Part shown: positions 47,946 to 57,495 of the stretch, piece by piece | Layout: each line of letters begins with the position of its first letter | Numbering within the stretch: position 1 is the stretch's first letter | From: Pseudomonas sp. R84 | Lineage (GTDB): Bacteria; Pseudomonadota; Gammaproteobacteria; Pseudomonadales; Pseudomonadaceae | Assembly: GCF_009834515.1 (NCBI RefSeq) | Contig: NZ_CP019426.1 | Location: 3,399,501-3,463,500, forward strand | Direction of reading: 5' to 3' | DNA: 64,000 nucleotides | The notes under the pieces: generated by a model | Told to the model about the DNA's origin: nothing | Seen by the model: only the letters and a program-made list of their open reading frames with translations | Database searches by the model: none | Translations under genes and position numbers: made by a program

Positions 47946-49091
47946 GTGATCAAATTGAAACTGGACAACGTGAGCAAACAATTGGGCGGCGTGCGGATTC
48001 TTCGCGACATCAGCCTGGAGATTGCTGCAGGTGAATTCGTGGTGTTCGTGGGGCCTTCGGGCTGCGGAAAGTCGACGCTGCTACGCCTGATCGCCGGGCT
48101 GGATTCTATCTGCGCCGGTGATCTGCTGATCGACGGGCGCCGGGTCAATGACTTGGAACCGCGCGAGCGTGGCGTCGGCATGGTGTTTCAGTCCTACGCG
48201 TTGTACCCGCACATGAGCGTCTACGACAACATCAGTTTTGGTCTAAAACTGGCGAAGACTGAAAAGACCAGCCTGCGCGAGCGCGTACTGAAAACCGCGC
48301 AAATCCTGCAATTGGACAAACTGCTGCAACGCAAACCAAAAGAACTGTCTGGGGGGCAGCGTCAGCGTGTGGCCATGGGCCGGGCCATGGCGCGGGAGCC
48401 GGACATTCTGTTGTTCGATGAGCCGCTGTCCAATCTGGATGCCTCCTTGCGGGTGCAGATGCGCAACGAAGTCGCCCGACTGCATGACCGATTGGGCTCG
48501 ACCATGATCTACGTCACTCACGATCAGGTGGAGGCGATGACCCTGGCCGACAAAATTGTCGTGCTCAATGGCGGCCATATTGAGCAGGTCGGCTCACCGC
48601 GCGAACTGTATGAACGCCCGGCCAGCCGCTTTGTCGCCGGTTTTCTCGGTTCGCCGAAAATGAATTTCCTGCCGGCACGCCTGCAGGCGCCGGGCGAAAC
48701 CAGCCTGGTCGATGCTGCCGTTTTGGGGATCACCACCCTGCCCTTTGACAGCTCGAACCTGGCGGCAGACGCCGCGCTGAGCCTGGGCGTTCGCCCGGAA
48801 CACCTGTCGCTCAAGGCGGCGCTGGGAACGGCTGGCGTCGTTGTGACCGGGGTCGAATACCTGGGCAGTGAAACCTATGTGCACCTCGATACCGGGCAGG
48901 ACGAGCCACTGATCTGTCGTTGTGAAGTCAACGCCGGTTGGCAGGCAGGCGATCGGGTCGAGCTGCAACTGGACATCGACACGATCCACCTGTTCGACAC
49001 CGACGGCACGGCATTGAAGCGCCCCCCGCACGCTATTGAGTCCGTGGCGGATGACCTCTCTCTGCGCTCAGTCCGAGCACACGCCCTATGA
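47946..49091 (+). CDS. ABC sugar ATPase, MalK/UgpC type
   Basis: 381 residues from a GTG start behind AAGGAA. Walker A GPSGCGKST is at 36-44, with Q-loop MVFQSYALYPHMSV, signature LSGGQRQRVAMGRAMA, Walker B ILLFDEPLSNLD and switch YVTHDQVEAMTLAD. A C-terminal TOBE/MalK domain carries GVRPEHLSL. It energises the two permeases. The end overlaps the GH32 start (ATGA), so import and hydrolysis are coupled. Confidence 0.92.
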   Translation: MIKLKLDNVSKQLGGVRILRDISLEIAAGEFVVFVGPSGCGKSTLLRLIAGLDSICAGDLLIDGRRVNDLEPRERGVGMVFQSYALYPHMSVYDNISFGLKLAKTEKTSLRERVLKTAQILQLDKLLQRKPKELSGGQRQRVAMGRAMAREPDILLFDEPLSNLDASLRVQMRNEVARLHDRLGSTMIYVTHDQVEAMTLADKIVVLNGGHIEQVGSPRELYERPASRFVAGFLGSPKMNFLPARLQAPGETSLVDAAVLGITTLPFDSSNLAADAALSLGVRPEHLSLKAALGTAGVVVTGVEYLGSETYVHLDTGQDEPLICRCEVNAGWQAGDRVELQLDIDTIHLFDTDGTALKRPPHAIESVADDLSLRSVRAHAL

Positions 49092-50590
49092 CCTTGTCTT
49101 TGAATACCGCGAGCGATCACATGCCTTCGACCCTTGACCTTGCGCAGCGCGCCCTGGCTGACAGCCAGTCTCGCGTCATCGAGGATTATCGACCCGGTTA
49201 TCATATTGCCCCGCCGGCAGGCTGGATGAACGACCCGAACGGGGTCGTGTACTTCCGTGGCGAATATCACGTGTTCTATCAGCATCACCCCTTCGACGCG
49301 AAATGGGGCCCGATGTATTGGGGCCACGCCAAGAGTGCCGATCTGGTGCATTGGCAACACCTGCCCATTGCGCTGGCACCCGGCGATGACTGCGACCGCG
49401 ACGGCTGTTTTTCCGGGAGCGCCGTGGTCTGTGGCGATACCCTGGCGCTGATCTACACCGGACACACCTGGCTGGGCGAAGTGGGTGACGAGCGCTTGAT
49501 CAAACAGGTCCAGTGCCTGGCAACCAGCAACGACGGCATCCGCTTCGTCAAACACGGCGCAGTGATCGACAGCGCGCCGCAAGACGCCATCATGCATTTC
49601 CGCGATCCCAAGGTCTGGCAGGAAGATGGCCATTGGTACCTGATTGCCGGCGCACGTCTGGGCGACAGGCCGCTGCTGCCGTTGTACCGCTCCACGGATC
49701 TGCACGCCTGGGAATTCCTCGACTATGTGTCCGCCGGCAGCGAGGGCGATGGCTATATGTGGGAATGCCCGGACCTGTTTCGACTGAATGGACGCGATGT
49801 GCTGCTGTACTCTCCGCAAGGCATGCAAGCCGACGGTTATGACCGGCTCAACAAGTACCAGACCGGTTATCGAGTGGGCCATCTCGACAACCAATGGCAG
49901 TTCACCGGCGGGCCTTTTATCGAGCTGGATAACGGCCACGATTTCTATGCGGCGCAGACGCTGTTGGCCGCCGATGGTCGGCGCCTCCTATGGGCATGGC
50001 TGGACATGTGGGAAAGCCCGATGCCGAGCCAGACCCATCACTGGTGCGGCATGCTCGGATTACCCCGCGAACTGGAACTGTGCGCCGATCGTCTTTGCGT
50101 GTATCCGGCACGCGAGCTCAGCGCGCTGCGAATGGCGCAATTGCCGGGGACGCCGTGGTGGGGAGAGTCGGGAGCCTGCTGGGTACCGCAAGTGAAGGGC
50201 AACATGCTCGAAATCCATGTGCATCTGGATCTGCTCGGCTGCACTGACGGCCACCTGGGAGTCGCCTTGCGCTGCAGCGACGATGGCCGTGAAGAAACCC
50301 TGCTCTACTATGATCCGTCACTGCAGCGCCTGATGCTTGATCGCAGCCGTTCGGGTGCGCAAGTCACCGGCCAGCGCAGCGTGGCGATAGACCCGACACA
50401 AGAGCGCCTGGAACTGCGCGTGTTTCTTGATCGCTCATCCATTGAGGTGTTCGACGAAAACGGCCGCTTCAGTCTCAGCAGTCGCCTCTATCCGCGCTCC
50501 GACAGTCTGGGTGTGAAGCTGATGGCCAGCGGAAGTGGCGGGCGCGTCTCGATTGCCAAGGCATGGCCGCTCGGTTCTGCATGGTCATGA
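49088..50590 (+). CDS. GH32 sucrose (-6-phosphate) hydrolase / invertase
   Basis: 500 residues. The active site of family 32 is complete: W46-M-N-D49-P-N-G with nucleophile Asp49, R172-D-P, and E226-C-P with acid-base Glu226. A beta-sandwich with LDRSSIEVFDENGRFS closes the protein. No signal peptide is present, so it acts in the cytoplasm on imported sugar. As the locus uses an ABC importer and not a PTS, the substrate is likely free sucrose. Confidence 0.92.
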   Translation: MTLSLNTASDHMPSTLDLAQRALADSQSRVIEDYRPGYHIAPPAGWMNDPNGVVYFRGEYHVFYQHHPFDAKWGPMYWGHAKSADLVHWQHLPIALAPGDDCDRDGCFSGSAVVCGDTLALIYTGHTWLGEVGDERLIKQVQCLATSNDGIRFVKHGAVIDSAPQDAIMHFRDPKVWQEDGHWYLIAGARLGDRPLLPLYRSTDLHAWEFLDYVSAGSEGDGYMWECPDLFRLNGRDVLLYSPQGMQADGYDRLNKYQTGYRVGHLDNQWQFTGGPFIELDNGHDFYAAQTLLAADGRRLLWAWLDMWESPMPSQTHHWCGMLGLPRELELCADRLCVYPARELSALRMAQLPGTPWWGESGACWVPQVKGNMLEIHVHLDLLGCTDGHLGVALRCSDDGREETLLYYDPSLQRLMLDRSRSGAQVTGQRSVAIDPTQERLELRVFLDRSSIEVFDENGRFSLSSRLYPRSDSLGVKLMASGSGGRVSIAKAWPLGSAWS

Positions 50591-50665
50591 GCGGCATCAT
50601 TCGGGTCGCGAGAGGCCCGGGCCCTGTGTCATGATTCGGCGTCAACCTGACCGGCCGCACTTCGC

Positions 50666-51658
50666 ATGACTTCAGTGAAAGACGTTGCACAGCTGGCCGG
50701 CGTGTCCCTGATGACGGTGTCTCGAGCGCTCAATACTCCGGAAAAACTGAGCCCCGAAACCCTTCTAAGGGTGCGTCGTGCCATTGATGAACTGCAATTC
50801 GTACCCAGCCTGTCAGCGCGCAAGATGCGCGGTGACAACCTGCAGTCGCGAACCATCGGTGTGTTCGCGCTGGACACTGCGACCACGCCCTTCGCGGTCG
50901 AGTTGCTGCTGTCCATTGAACAGACTGCGCAGCAAGCCGGCTGGAATGTCTTTATCCTCAACCTGCTAAGCAACCCGCCCACCGACCAGAACATCGACCT
51001 GATGCTGTCGCACCGTCCGGACGGTTTGATCTTCAGCGCCATGGGGTTTCGCCAGGTCAGCATTCCCGAGCGCTTGAAGAGCAAGCCTCTGGTGCTCGCC
51101 AATTGTCTGGCAGATGACAGCAGCCTCGTCAGCTATGTACCCGACGACGAAATGGGCCAGTATCGCGCCGTACACCACGCATTGAGCCTCGGCTACAAAC
51201 GTCCTCTGTGTATCAATCTGCCGAAACAGAGTCTGGCATGGGGGCTGCGACAACAAGGTCTGCAGCGTGCCTGTCAGGCATTCGGACTGGCGCCCGACAC
51301 ACTCCTGCAATACGACCTTTCCGATCATGATGCCTACAGTGAAACAGCCGCCATCCTCGACCGGCATGTCATTGATGGGCGTCCCCAATTCGATATTCTG
51401 ATCTGTGGCAACGACCGTATCGCCTTTTGTGCCTATCAACTGTTGTTGGGGCGTGGCCTGAAAATTCCCAACGATGTCGCCGTGCTCGGCTACGACAACA
51501 TGATCGGCATTGCCGAGTTGTTCATCCCGCCGCTGACCACCGTGCAATTGCCGTACTACGAAATTGGGCGCCAGGCTGCACGGCATCTGATCGAAACCCT
51601 GGAGTTATCGGGAACCCAGCGAGTTGACTGTCCATTGGTGGTCAGGACATCACTCTGA
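50666..51658 (+). CDS. LacI-family repressor of the sucrose locus
   Basis: 330 residues. The HTH is SVKDVAQLAGVSLMTVSRALN with the hinge SARKMRGDNLQSRTIGVFALD. The periplasmic-binding-like sensor domain ends in YDNMIGIAELFIPPLTTVQLPYYEIG. It follows the GH32 gene by 75 bp. The palindrome at 44779 is its probable operator. The inducer is expected to be sucrose or a product of it. Confidence 0.9.
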   Translation: MTSVKDVAQLAGVSLMTVSRALNTPEKLSPETLLRVRRAIDELQFVPSLSARKMRGDNLQSRTIGVFALDTATTPFAVELLLSIEQTAQQAGWNVFILNLLSNPPTDQNIDLMLSHRPDGLIFSAMGFRQVSIPERLKSKPLVLANCLADDSSLVSYVPDDEMGQYRAVHHALSLGYKRPLCINLPKQSLAWGLRQQGLQRACQAFGLAPDTLLQYDLSDHDAYSETAAILDRHVIDGRPQFDILICGNDRIAFCAYQLLLGRGLKIPNDVAVLGYDNMIGIAELFIPPLTTVQLPYYEIGRQAARHLIETLELSGTQRVDCPLVVRTSL

Positions 51659-51713
51659 GAGTGGGTCAGCTCGCTGATAGCACTCCCGATTGCTTTCGAT
51701 TTTCCGAGTGGAA

Positions 51714-54116
51714 TCAGAAGTCCACCGTCGCTGTAAGCAGATAAGTTCTCGGTGTCGACAACGTCAATCCTGGCTCACTATCGTCCGAAGCGCCTGCCGA
51801 ACTCCAGTAGCGTTTATCCAGTACGTTTTCGACATTGGCGCGCAAGGTGACGGTTTTCTCATCGACCTTGAAGGCATACCGCGTACCTACGTCGAAGCGC
51901 TCCCAGGAATCGATTTCCTTGTCGTTGGACTGATCCAGGTACTGCGAACTCGAATAGATGCCCCGCGTTGTCAGCGTCAGCCCCTGCACAGTCGGCACGT
52001 CCCACTCTGCGCCCAGATTGACGTTGTATTTCGGCGTCGCCGGCGCCCGGTTTCCGTCGAAGGTGCCATTGGTGGTCTTGGTCAATTCGCTGTCGATGTA
52101 CATCACACCGCCAAGCAAACGGAAGCCTTTGAGCGGTTCGCCGAACACGCTCAATTCCACGCCGTCGTTCTGTCGCTTGCCGTTGGGTCCGAAGACTCGG
52201 GTCGTTGCGTTGGTTTCATAAGCGGGCTGTTTGATCCTGAACACCGCAGCCGTCAAGGCATACGAGCCGGCGTCGTACTTGGCCCCAATCTCGACCTGAC
52301 GACTGATAAACGGCGGGAAGATTTCATCTTCGTTCACCGAGGTCGACGGCGCGATCTTGCCCTGACTCAGGCCTTCCATGTAGTTGGCGTACAGCGACAA
52401 TCGGTCCGTGGCCTTGAACAGAATCCCGCCCGATGGCGAGACCTTTTCTTCGTCGTAAGCCGTGTCGCCTTTGACGTCATCGCTCCAGTCATCGACTTTC
52501 ACCCGTTGCCAGCGCGCACCGAGGGTCAGCAACAGTCGATCATCGAAAAAGCCCAACGTGTCGGACAGCGCCACGCCGCTGAAGCGATTTTCGGTGTAGA
52601 CCTTGGCGTCATTGCGTGTCGGCGTGCCGGGTTTAACCGTTTCCACCGGGTCGTACAGATTGCTGCGCCCTGCCGCGTAACGTGCGCCGCCGTTCTCGAA
52701 ATCCATGTAGAAGTAGCTGGCCGCAAGGTTGACCTCATGGCTCACCGGCCCGGTATGGAACCAGTTGCGTACGCCGGCCGTGGCGGTACGGACATTCTCG
52801 TCGCGGGTGAAGTCGCGCGGCAGTACGCTGAAATCACCGGCATCGTTGGTGACGGAAACGGCGTGGCGCAAGAAGTCATGATTACTTTTGCGCGCGCCGA
52901 CGCCGCCGTACAGCATCACCGAATCATTGACGTCGAACTCGGCGTTGACTGTGCCGAAGGTGTCCTCGGTTTTCGCCTGGCTCCACGGTTGCGCATAATT
53001 GCGATGCACGCTATTTGCGCTCGGAACCTTGGCACTGGCGGCGACTTGTACGCGCTCTTGCGGTGCGTCGGTATCGCGCTCGGTGTGGCCGATATCGGTC
53101 GAAAGTCGCAAGCGCTCACCGCGAAAATCCAGGCCGAGCACGGCCATGTCACGGTCGACACTTTGATGATCCCACTCGGTATCACCGGACTGCTTGACGC
53201 CGTTGAAACGCAGGCCGAACTGGTTGTCCTCACCAAACCGGCGCCCGACATCCACCGCTCCACCGACCTGATTATTCGACGCGTAATTGGCAGTCAGTGA
53301 AGTGATCGGCTGATCGCTAGCGCGCTTGGGCACCACGTTGATCCCCCCGCCCACACTGCCCCGCGGCGAAATGCCGTTGATGAGCTGGCTCGGGCCTTTG
53401 AGAATATCGACGCGATCGGCCATTTCCATGTCGATCGTGTAAGTCGGCAACACACCGTAGAGGCCGTTATAGGCCACGTCGCTGTTGAACAGGCTGAAGC
53501 CACGGATGGTGAACTGCTCATAGCGGCCCCCGGCCGGGTTGGTCGCGCGCACCGAAGGGTCGCTGGCAATCAGATCACCCAGCGTGCGCGCCTGTTGGTT
53601 TTTCACGGTTTCACTGGTGTAGGTGGTCATGCTGAACGGGGTTTCCATGAAGTCCTTGGACCCGAGCAAACCCTGCGAACCGCGTCGTGCTACCTGCCCT
53701 CCGGCAAATAAATCGGCGCCTGTCGAATCACTGGCGCCGAGGATCGACGTCGGCGCCAATTGCAGGCTGCGGCCCTCCGCTGCAGGCACCAAGGTGTAAG
53801 CCTGATCGCCCAGCGGTTGCAGTTGCAAGCCAGAGCCCAGCAACAACCGGGTAAACCCCTCCTCCACGCCAAACTCGCCGGACAAACCATTACTGTTGCG
53901 CCCGCTGACCAGCGCCGGATCGACCGACAGATTGACCCCGGCCAACCCGGCAAAGCGGGTCAGTGCTGCACTCAAACTACCGGCCGGCACCTGGTAACTG
54001 CGCCGAGCGGCGTCTTCGGCCCAACTGGATTGAATCAACACAGGGCTGGCACTCAGGCTCAGCAGGAGGCTCAACTGCAACAACGGACGCAAACGACTTG
54101 GGAATACTGCGGGCAT
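51714..54116 (-). CDS. TonB-dependent ferric-siderophore receptor with signalling (STN) domain
   Basis: 800 residues. A signal peptide is followed by the STN/secretin domain (SYQVPAGSLSAALTRFAGLAGVNLSVDPALV, about 38-115), a plug with IRGFSLFNSDVAYNGLYG and VDILKGPSQLINGISPRGSVGGGINVV, and a long barrel ending LLTATVDF with C-terminal Phe. The STN domain signals through the FecR protein encoded upstream. The pattern is of the FpvA/FoxA/FiuA siderophore receptors. It lies 67 bp downstream of fecR. Confidence 0.92.
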   Translation of the reverse strand: MPAVFPSRLRPLLQLSLLLSLSASPVLIQSSWAEDAARRSYQVPAGSLSAALTRFAGLAGVNLSVDPALVSGRNSNGLSGEFGVEEGFTRLLLGSGLQLQPLGDQAYTLVPAAEGRSLQLAPTSILGASDSTGADLFAGGQVARRGSQGLLGSKDFMETPFSMTTYTSETVKNQQARTLGDLIASDPSVRATNPAGGRYEQFTIRGFSLFNSDVAYNGLYGVLPTYTIDMEMADRVDILKGPSQLINGISPRGSVGGGINVVPKRASDQPITSLTANYASNNQVGGAVDVGRRFGEDNQFGLRFNGVKQSGDTEWDHQSVDRDMAVLGLDFRGERLRLSTDIGHTERDTDAPQERVQVAASAKVPSANSVHRNYAQPWSQAKTEDTFGTVNAEFDVNDSVMLYGGVGARKSNHDFLRHAVSVTNDAGDFSVLPRDFTRDENVRTATAGVRNWFHTGPVSHEVNLAASYFYMDFENGGARYAAGRSNLYDPVETVKPGTPTRNDAKVYTENRFSGVALSDTLGFFDDRLLLTLGARWQRVKVDDWSDDVKGDTAYDEEKVSPSGGILFKATDRLSLYANYMEGLSQGKIAPSTSVNEDEIFPPFISRQVEIGAKYDAGSYALTAAVFRIKQPAYETNATTRVFGPNGKRQNDGVELSVFGEPLKGFRLLGGVMYIDSELTKTTNGTFDGNRAPATPKYNVNLGAEWDVPTVQGLTLTTRGIYSSSQYLDQSNDKEIDSWERFDVGTRYAFKVDEKTVTLRANVENVLDKRYWSSAGASDDSEPGLTLSTPRTYLLTATVDF

Positions 54117-54183
54117 TGGAAGAAGCTCTCGATTTTGTTCACTTGCCTGGAATGACCAGCGAGGCGAAAAAAAGGGACAGGCT

Positions 54184-55149
54184 TCAGCCAGTTTTTTCTG
54201 AGGAGGGAATGTTTCGAGGCGTGAGAGACACCCAGAACCGTGTACGCGTATGAACGTCGATCGGCAAGCTGGCCGCGAGCAGTGTGAGGATTTGATCAGT
54301 ATTGTCGAGGCGGAAACTGCCGGTGATGCGCAGCGTTTCCAAGGCCGGATCCCAGCGCAACAAGCCCGAACGATAGCGACTCAGCTCGCGCAAAAAATCC
54401 CCCAGCGGTTGGTTTTGCGCCATCAACACACCGTCGCGCCAACCCGGCATCAGCGCATCGAACGCTGTAACGGAACCGGAACCAGATGCTTTCAGGCTAA
54501 CCTGCTGACCTTGATTCAACACCAGCGCCGCCCCGTGCAACGGTTGTAACTGCACCTTGCCGCTGACGACCGAAACGTTGCAGTCACGCTCATTGATACG
54601 CACGCACACCTCGCTGCGACTGACGATGATTCGCCCGTAAGGTGCGTTGATCGTCAGCGCCGAACTGCCCGGCACGTTGAGTGCTATCTCGCCACGCACC
54701 AGCGTCAATTGCCGTGCCGGCAGATCGACGTTCACTGCGCTGGCGGTGTTCAGTTGTAACGAACTGCCGTCACCCAACGACAAACGCTGGCGCTCTCCAG
54801 TGCTGGTGTGCAGATCGGCACGCCATGCATCCATCGGCAATTGTCGACTGATCAGCCACGCTGCTGGCACCAGCGCGGCGAGTCCGAGCGCACGTTTCAG
54901 CGCGGCACGACGTTCCAGATCCGGACGATCCAGCGTGGCCATGGCCAACGCCGCCGGCACCGCGGAAAAGCGTTGGCGCAGCAGTTGAATCTTCTGCCAG
55001 GCGTTCTCGTGACGACTGTCGCTGTTGCGCCAATACTGCAGGCGCGCGTGATCAGCATCCGTGGCGTCGCCCGATTCGAGCAGTGCCAACCATTGCGCGG
55101 CGGCACGAGCCACTTCGCGCGCTTCTGAGTTGGACGATACGCGCATCAT
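54184..55149 (-). CDS. FecR-type anti-sigma factor / signal transducer
   Basis: 321 residues from the ATG at 55149, which overlaps the FecI stop (ATGA); the next codon is also ATG. The N-terminal DUF4880-type segment (AAQWLALLESGDATDADHARLQYWRNSDSRHENAW) binds the sigma factor. A single membrane helix at about 90-105 (ALGLAALVPAAWLI) is followed by the periplasmic FecR domain with TSTGERQRLSLGDGSSLQLNTASAV. It links the receptor's STN domain to the sigma factor. Confidence 0.9.
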   Translation of the reverse strand: MMRVSSNSEAREVARAAAQWLALLESGDATDADHARLQYWRNSDSRHENAWQKIQLLRQRFSAVPAALAMATLDRPDLERRAALKRALGLAALVPAAWLISRQLPMDAWRADLHTSTGERQRLSLGDGSSLQLNTASAVNVDLPARQLTLVRGEIALNVPGSSALTINAPYGRIIVSRSEVCVRINERDCNVSVVSGKVQLQPLHGAALVLNQGQQVSLKASGSGSVTAFDALMPGWRDGVLMAQNQPLGDFLRELSRYRSGLLRWDPALETLRITGSFRLDNTDQILTLLAASLPIDVHTRTRFWVSLTPRNIPSSEKTG

Positions 55150-55655
55150 AGATCCAACATCAAACAATGCTCGTAAGCCTGCGCCATATAACGTTTTATG
55201 GTGCGTTCGGAGACCTGCAGGCGCTCGGCGATTTCGCGGTAACCGAGGCCTTCAAGCTGACTCCATAAAAACGCCCGGCGCACTGCTCGGGGCAAACCAT
55301 CAAGCAACTCATCCAGCGCTTGCAGGGTTTCCAGCAGCACCCAACGTTGCTCGGGCGACGGCACGCATTCTTCGGGCAATTGCGCGAGGGCTTCGAGGTA
55401 GGCTTTTTCCAGGCTGCGACGTGTGTAGAAGTTGCTCAGCAGGCGTTTGCCGACAGTCAGCAAATACGCCCGAGGCTCGCGCATATCGGTAATCGGCTGA
55501 GCGCTGCACAGCACGCGCAGGAAGGTGTCCTGACTCAAATCCGCCGCATCCCACGCATTGCCCATGCGCCGCCGCAACCAGGTTTCCAGCCAGCCCTGAT
55601 GATCGCGGTACAACTCATGCAGGCTCTGCTCCGATGGCGTCGCTGCTTCAGTCAT
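55146..55655 (-). CDS. FecI-type ECF sigma factor
   Basis: 169 residues. Region 2 is LYRDHQGWLETWLRRRMGNAWDAADLSQDTFLRVL and region 4 is LPRAVRRAFLWSQLEGLGYREIAERLQVSERTIKRYMAQA, the usual iron-starvation sigma architecture. It heads sigma - anti-sigma - receptor. No Fur site could be called with confidence in its upstream region. Confidence 0.92.
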   Translation of the reverse strand: MTEAATPSEQSLHELYRDHQGWLETWLRRRMGNAWDAADLSQDTFLRVLCSAQPITDMREPRAYLLTVGKRLLSNFYTRRSLEKAYLEALAQLPEECVPSPEQRWVLLETLQALDELLDGLPRAVRRAFLWSQLEGLGYREIAERLQVSERTIKRYMAQAYEHCLMLDL

Positions 55656-55871
55656 CTCAAGAGGCCCTGCGCGAAGTAAGAATTCAAATGAGACTGATTC
55701 TATTTAACTTCAACGCTGACACAAAGGTCTTTTTGCCCATTGATGTCGGCCTGCAACAAAATTTCGCGCAAGCAGCCTGTTTTTTGTCGCGCTTTAGTCT
55801 GCGTCGGGCTGTAATTTTTGCAACGGGACCTTCTCTAGCGGGTGTCATCACCTCAAAGAAAAGGAACAACC

Positions 55872-56372
55872 ATGAACACTTGCACTTTGTCCCGCCTGCT
55901 TTCGAATGACTTCGAGATCAGATTGATGCGCTGGACGCTCGTACTGATCTTCGCGATCTTTGGCTATAGCAAATGGTTTGCGTACGAAGCTGAAGGCTTG
56001 ATTCCTCTGTTGGGCAACAGCCCTCTACTGAGCTGGATGCACAGTGTGTTCGGAATTCAGGGGGCCAGCTATGCCTTGGGTGTAGCCGAATGGGCCATTG
56101 GCCTCGGTTTGATTGTGGGCGCCTGGTTTCCCCGAGTATCGCTGTGGGCCTCGGCCGGATCTGCGATCACTTACCTGACCACGCTCACCCTGATCCTGAC
56201 CACCCCGGATGCGTGGGAAGCGTCTGCCGGCGGCTTTCCGGCAATGGGCGGCGCAACCAGTTTTCTGATCAAGGATGCAGTTTTGCTCGCAGGATCTGTT
56301 GTATTGCTCAAACACAGCTTGTTGACGCTGTATCCAGTCACCGCAGCGAAGGTTGTCAGCAAGAATCCGTAA
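55872..56372 (+). CDS. DUF417 inner-membrane protein, YkgB/RclC-like
   Basis: 166 residues from the ATG at 55872 (AAGGAA upstream). Four membrane segments are present; LVLIFAIFGYSKWFAYEAEGLIPLLGNSPLLSWM is the family's signature start. In other bacteria relatives respond to reactive chlorine or copper stress. It stands alone between the FecI and AraC genes and its role here is unknown. Confidence 0.83.
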   Translation: MNTCTLSRLLSNDFEIRLMRWTLVLIFAIFGYSKWFAYEAEGLIPLLGNSPLLSWMHSVFGIQGASYALGVAEWAIGLGLIVGAWFPRVSLWASAGSAITYLTTLTLILTTPDAWEASAGGFPAMGGATSFLIKDAVLLAGSVVLLKHSLLTLYPVTAAKVVSKNP

Positions 56373-56424
56373 CAATCGAAACCGGCAGAAAAGCTGCGCG
56401 CCCGGGAAACAGGGCGCTGTCAGT

Positions 56425-57333
56425 TCAAATCACTGGTGAGCGTTTCAGCGTCTCGCTCGGCAACTCCTTGAACAACGCCCGGTAACTGCTGGAAAACCTT
56501 CCCAAATGCCAGAACGACCACTGCATCGCCACCTCGGCAACCGTAGTTTCCGTCGGCCGGCGCTTGAGCAATTCACGGTGTGCACTGTTCAACCGGCGCA
56601 GGCGCAACCAATGGCTAGGGGTCATCCCGGTGTAGGCTTTGAACGCCTGCTGCAATTGTCGCAATGGCACGCCGGCCACGTGCGACAGCTCAAGCAGATT
56701 GACCGTGTCTTCCGGCGAATCCGCCGCCCACTCTCCAACGCGTTTCATGATCATCCGCTCTTCGCTGCGCCGCTGTAATCCGCCGCGATCGAGGCTGGTG
56801 TGAGCGTTATCGAGAATGAACAGACAGTCTTCCAGTAGCTGCTGAGTCAGTGAATCTTTATCAAACAGATCAACAGCTTGCGACAACTTCGTGAGAGTGG
56901 AGCTTAACCAGCGACTGAACAGAGCGTTCTGTCCGCAATTGAGTTGTGTCATGAACAACCCTTCGAGTTTCGCCACATTCAGACCGTGCTGACGGACAAA
57001 CTCCGGACCGAACACCACGGCGATTTCCTGGTAGTTCTCCGGAGTGATCCAGATGTTGCGGCTCTCTTCATTGAGCAGGTACAGCGCGTTGTCGCTGCGA
57101 TCAAAACAGAACGCCAAGGCACCCGATGGCGCGCTGAAATTCTGCTCGACCCGGGTGTTCATCTGCTCTTCATAGACCTCGACACCCTGCAGATCCAGAT
57201 AGCGGATCTGCCCGGCAAAATGCCCCGGTGACATCTGTTGGTAATGCTGGACCCAGCCCGGTGTGGCACGGACTTGTTCGGCGACATCGGCGGTGTTGAA
57301 CGCTTGGACCTGTAACGAATTGCACGTTGTCAT
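56425..57333 (-). CDS. AraC-family transcriptional regulator
   Basis: 302 residues from the ATG at 57333. The C-terminal double HTH (about 195-298) is visible in LLELSHVAGVPLRQLQQAFKAYTGMTPSHWLRLRRLN and TTVAEVAMQWSFWHLGRFSSSYRALF. The N-terminal sensor resembles the EutR/OruR group. It is divergent from the gamma-glutamylpolyamine synthetase gene across about 160 bp, so control of polyamine or ethanolamine use is likely. Confidence 0.88.
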   Translation of the reverse strand: MTTCNSLQVQAFNTADVAEQVRATPGWVQHYQQMSPGHFAGQIRYLDLQGVEVYEEQMNTRVEQNFSAPSGALAFCFDRSDNALYLLNEESRNIWITPENYQEIAVVFGPEFVRQHGLNVAKLEGLFMTQLNCGQNALFSRWLSSTLTKLSQAVDLFDKDSLTQQLLEDCLFILDNAHTSLDRGGLQRRSEERMIMKRVGEWAADSPEDTVNLLELSHVAGVPLRQLQQAFKAYTGMTPSHWLRLRRLNSAHRELLKRRPTETTVAEVAMQWSFWHLGRFSSSYRALFKELPSETLKRSPVI

Positions 57334-57495
57334 GGGGTGACCTTGCGCACTCTTTTGGTGCGCTTTGGTGCTGCTTAAAGTGGATAGATGGAACTGCATG
57401 GCTCGCCCAAGATAGTCGTCAACGCGCCACAGGGGAAGGGGCGGAAGATGAAACCCGCCCTCCCCGGCGTCTATAAAACCAATAACGAGGTCTTT

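Noticed and set aside
55686..55704. Possible Fur box upstream of the FecI gene (AATGAGACTGATTCT)
   Set aside because: Only about 8 of 19 positions agree with the Fur consensus, too weak to report although iron control is expected for this cassette.
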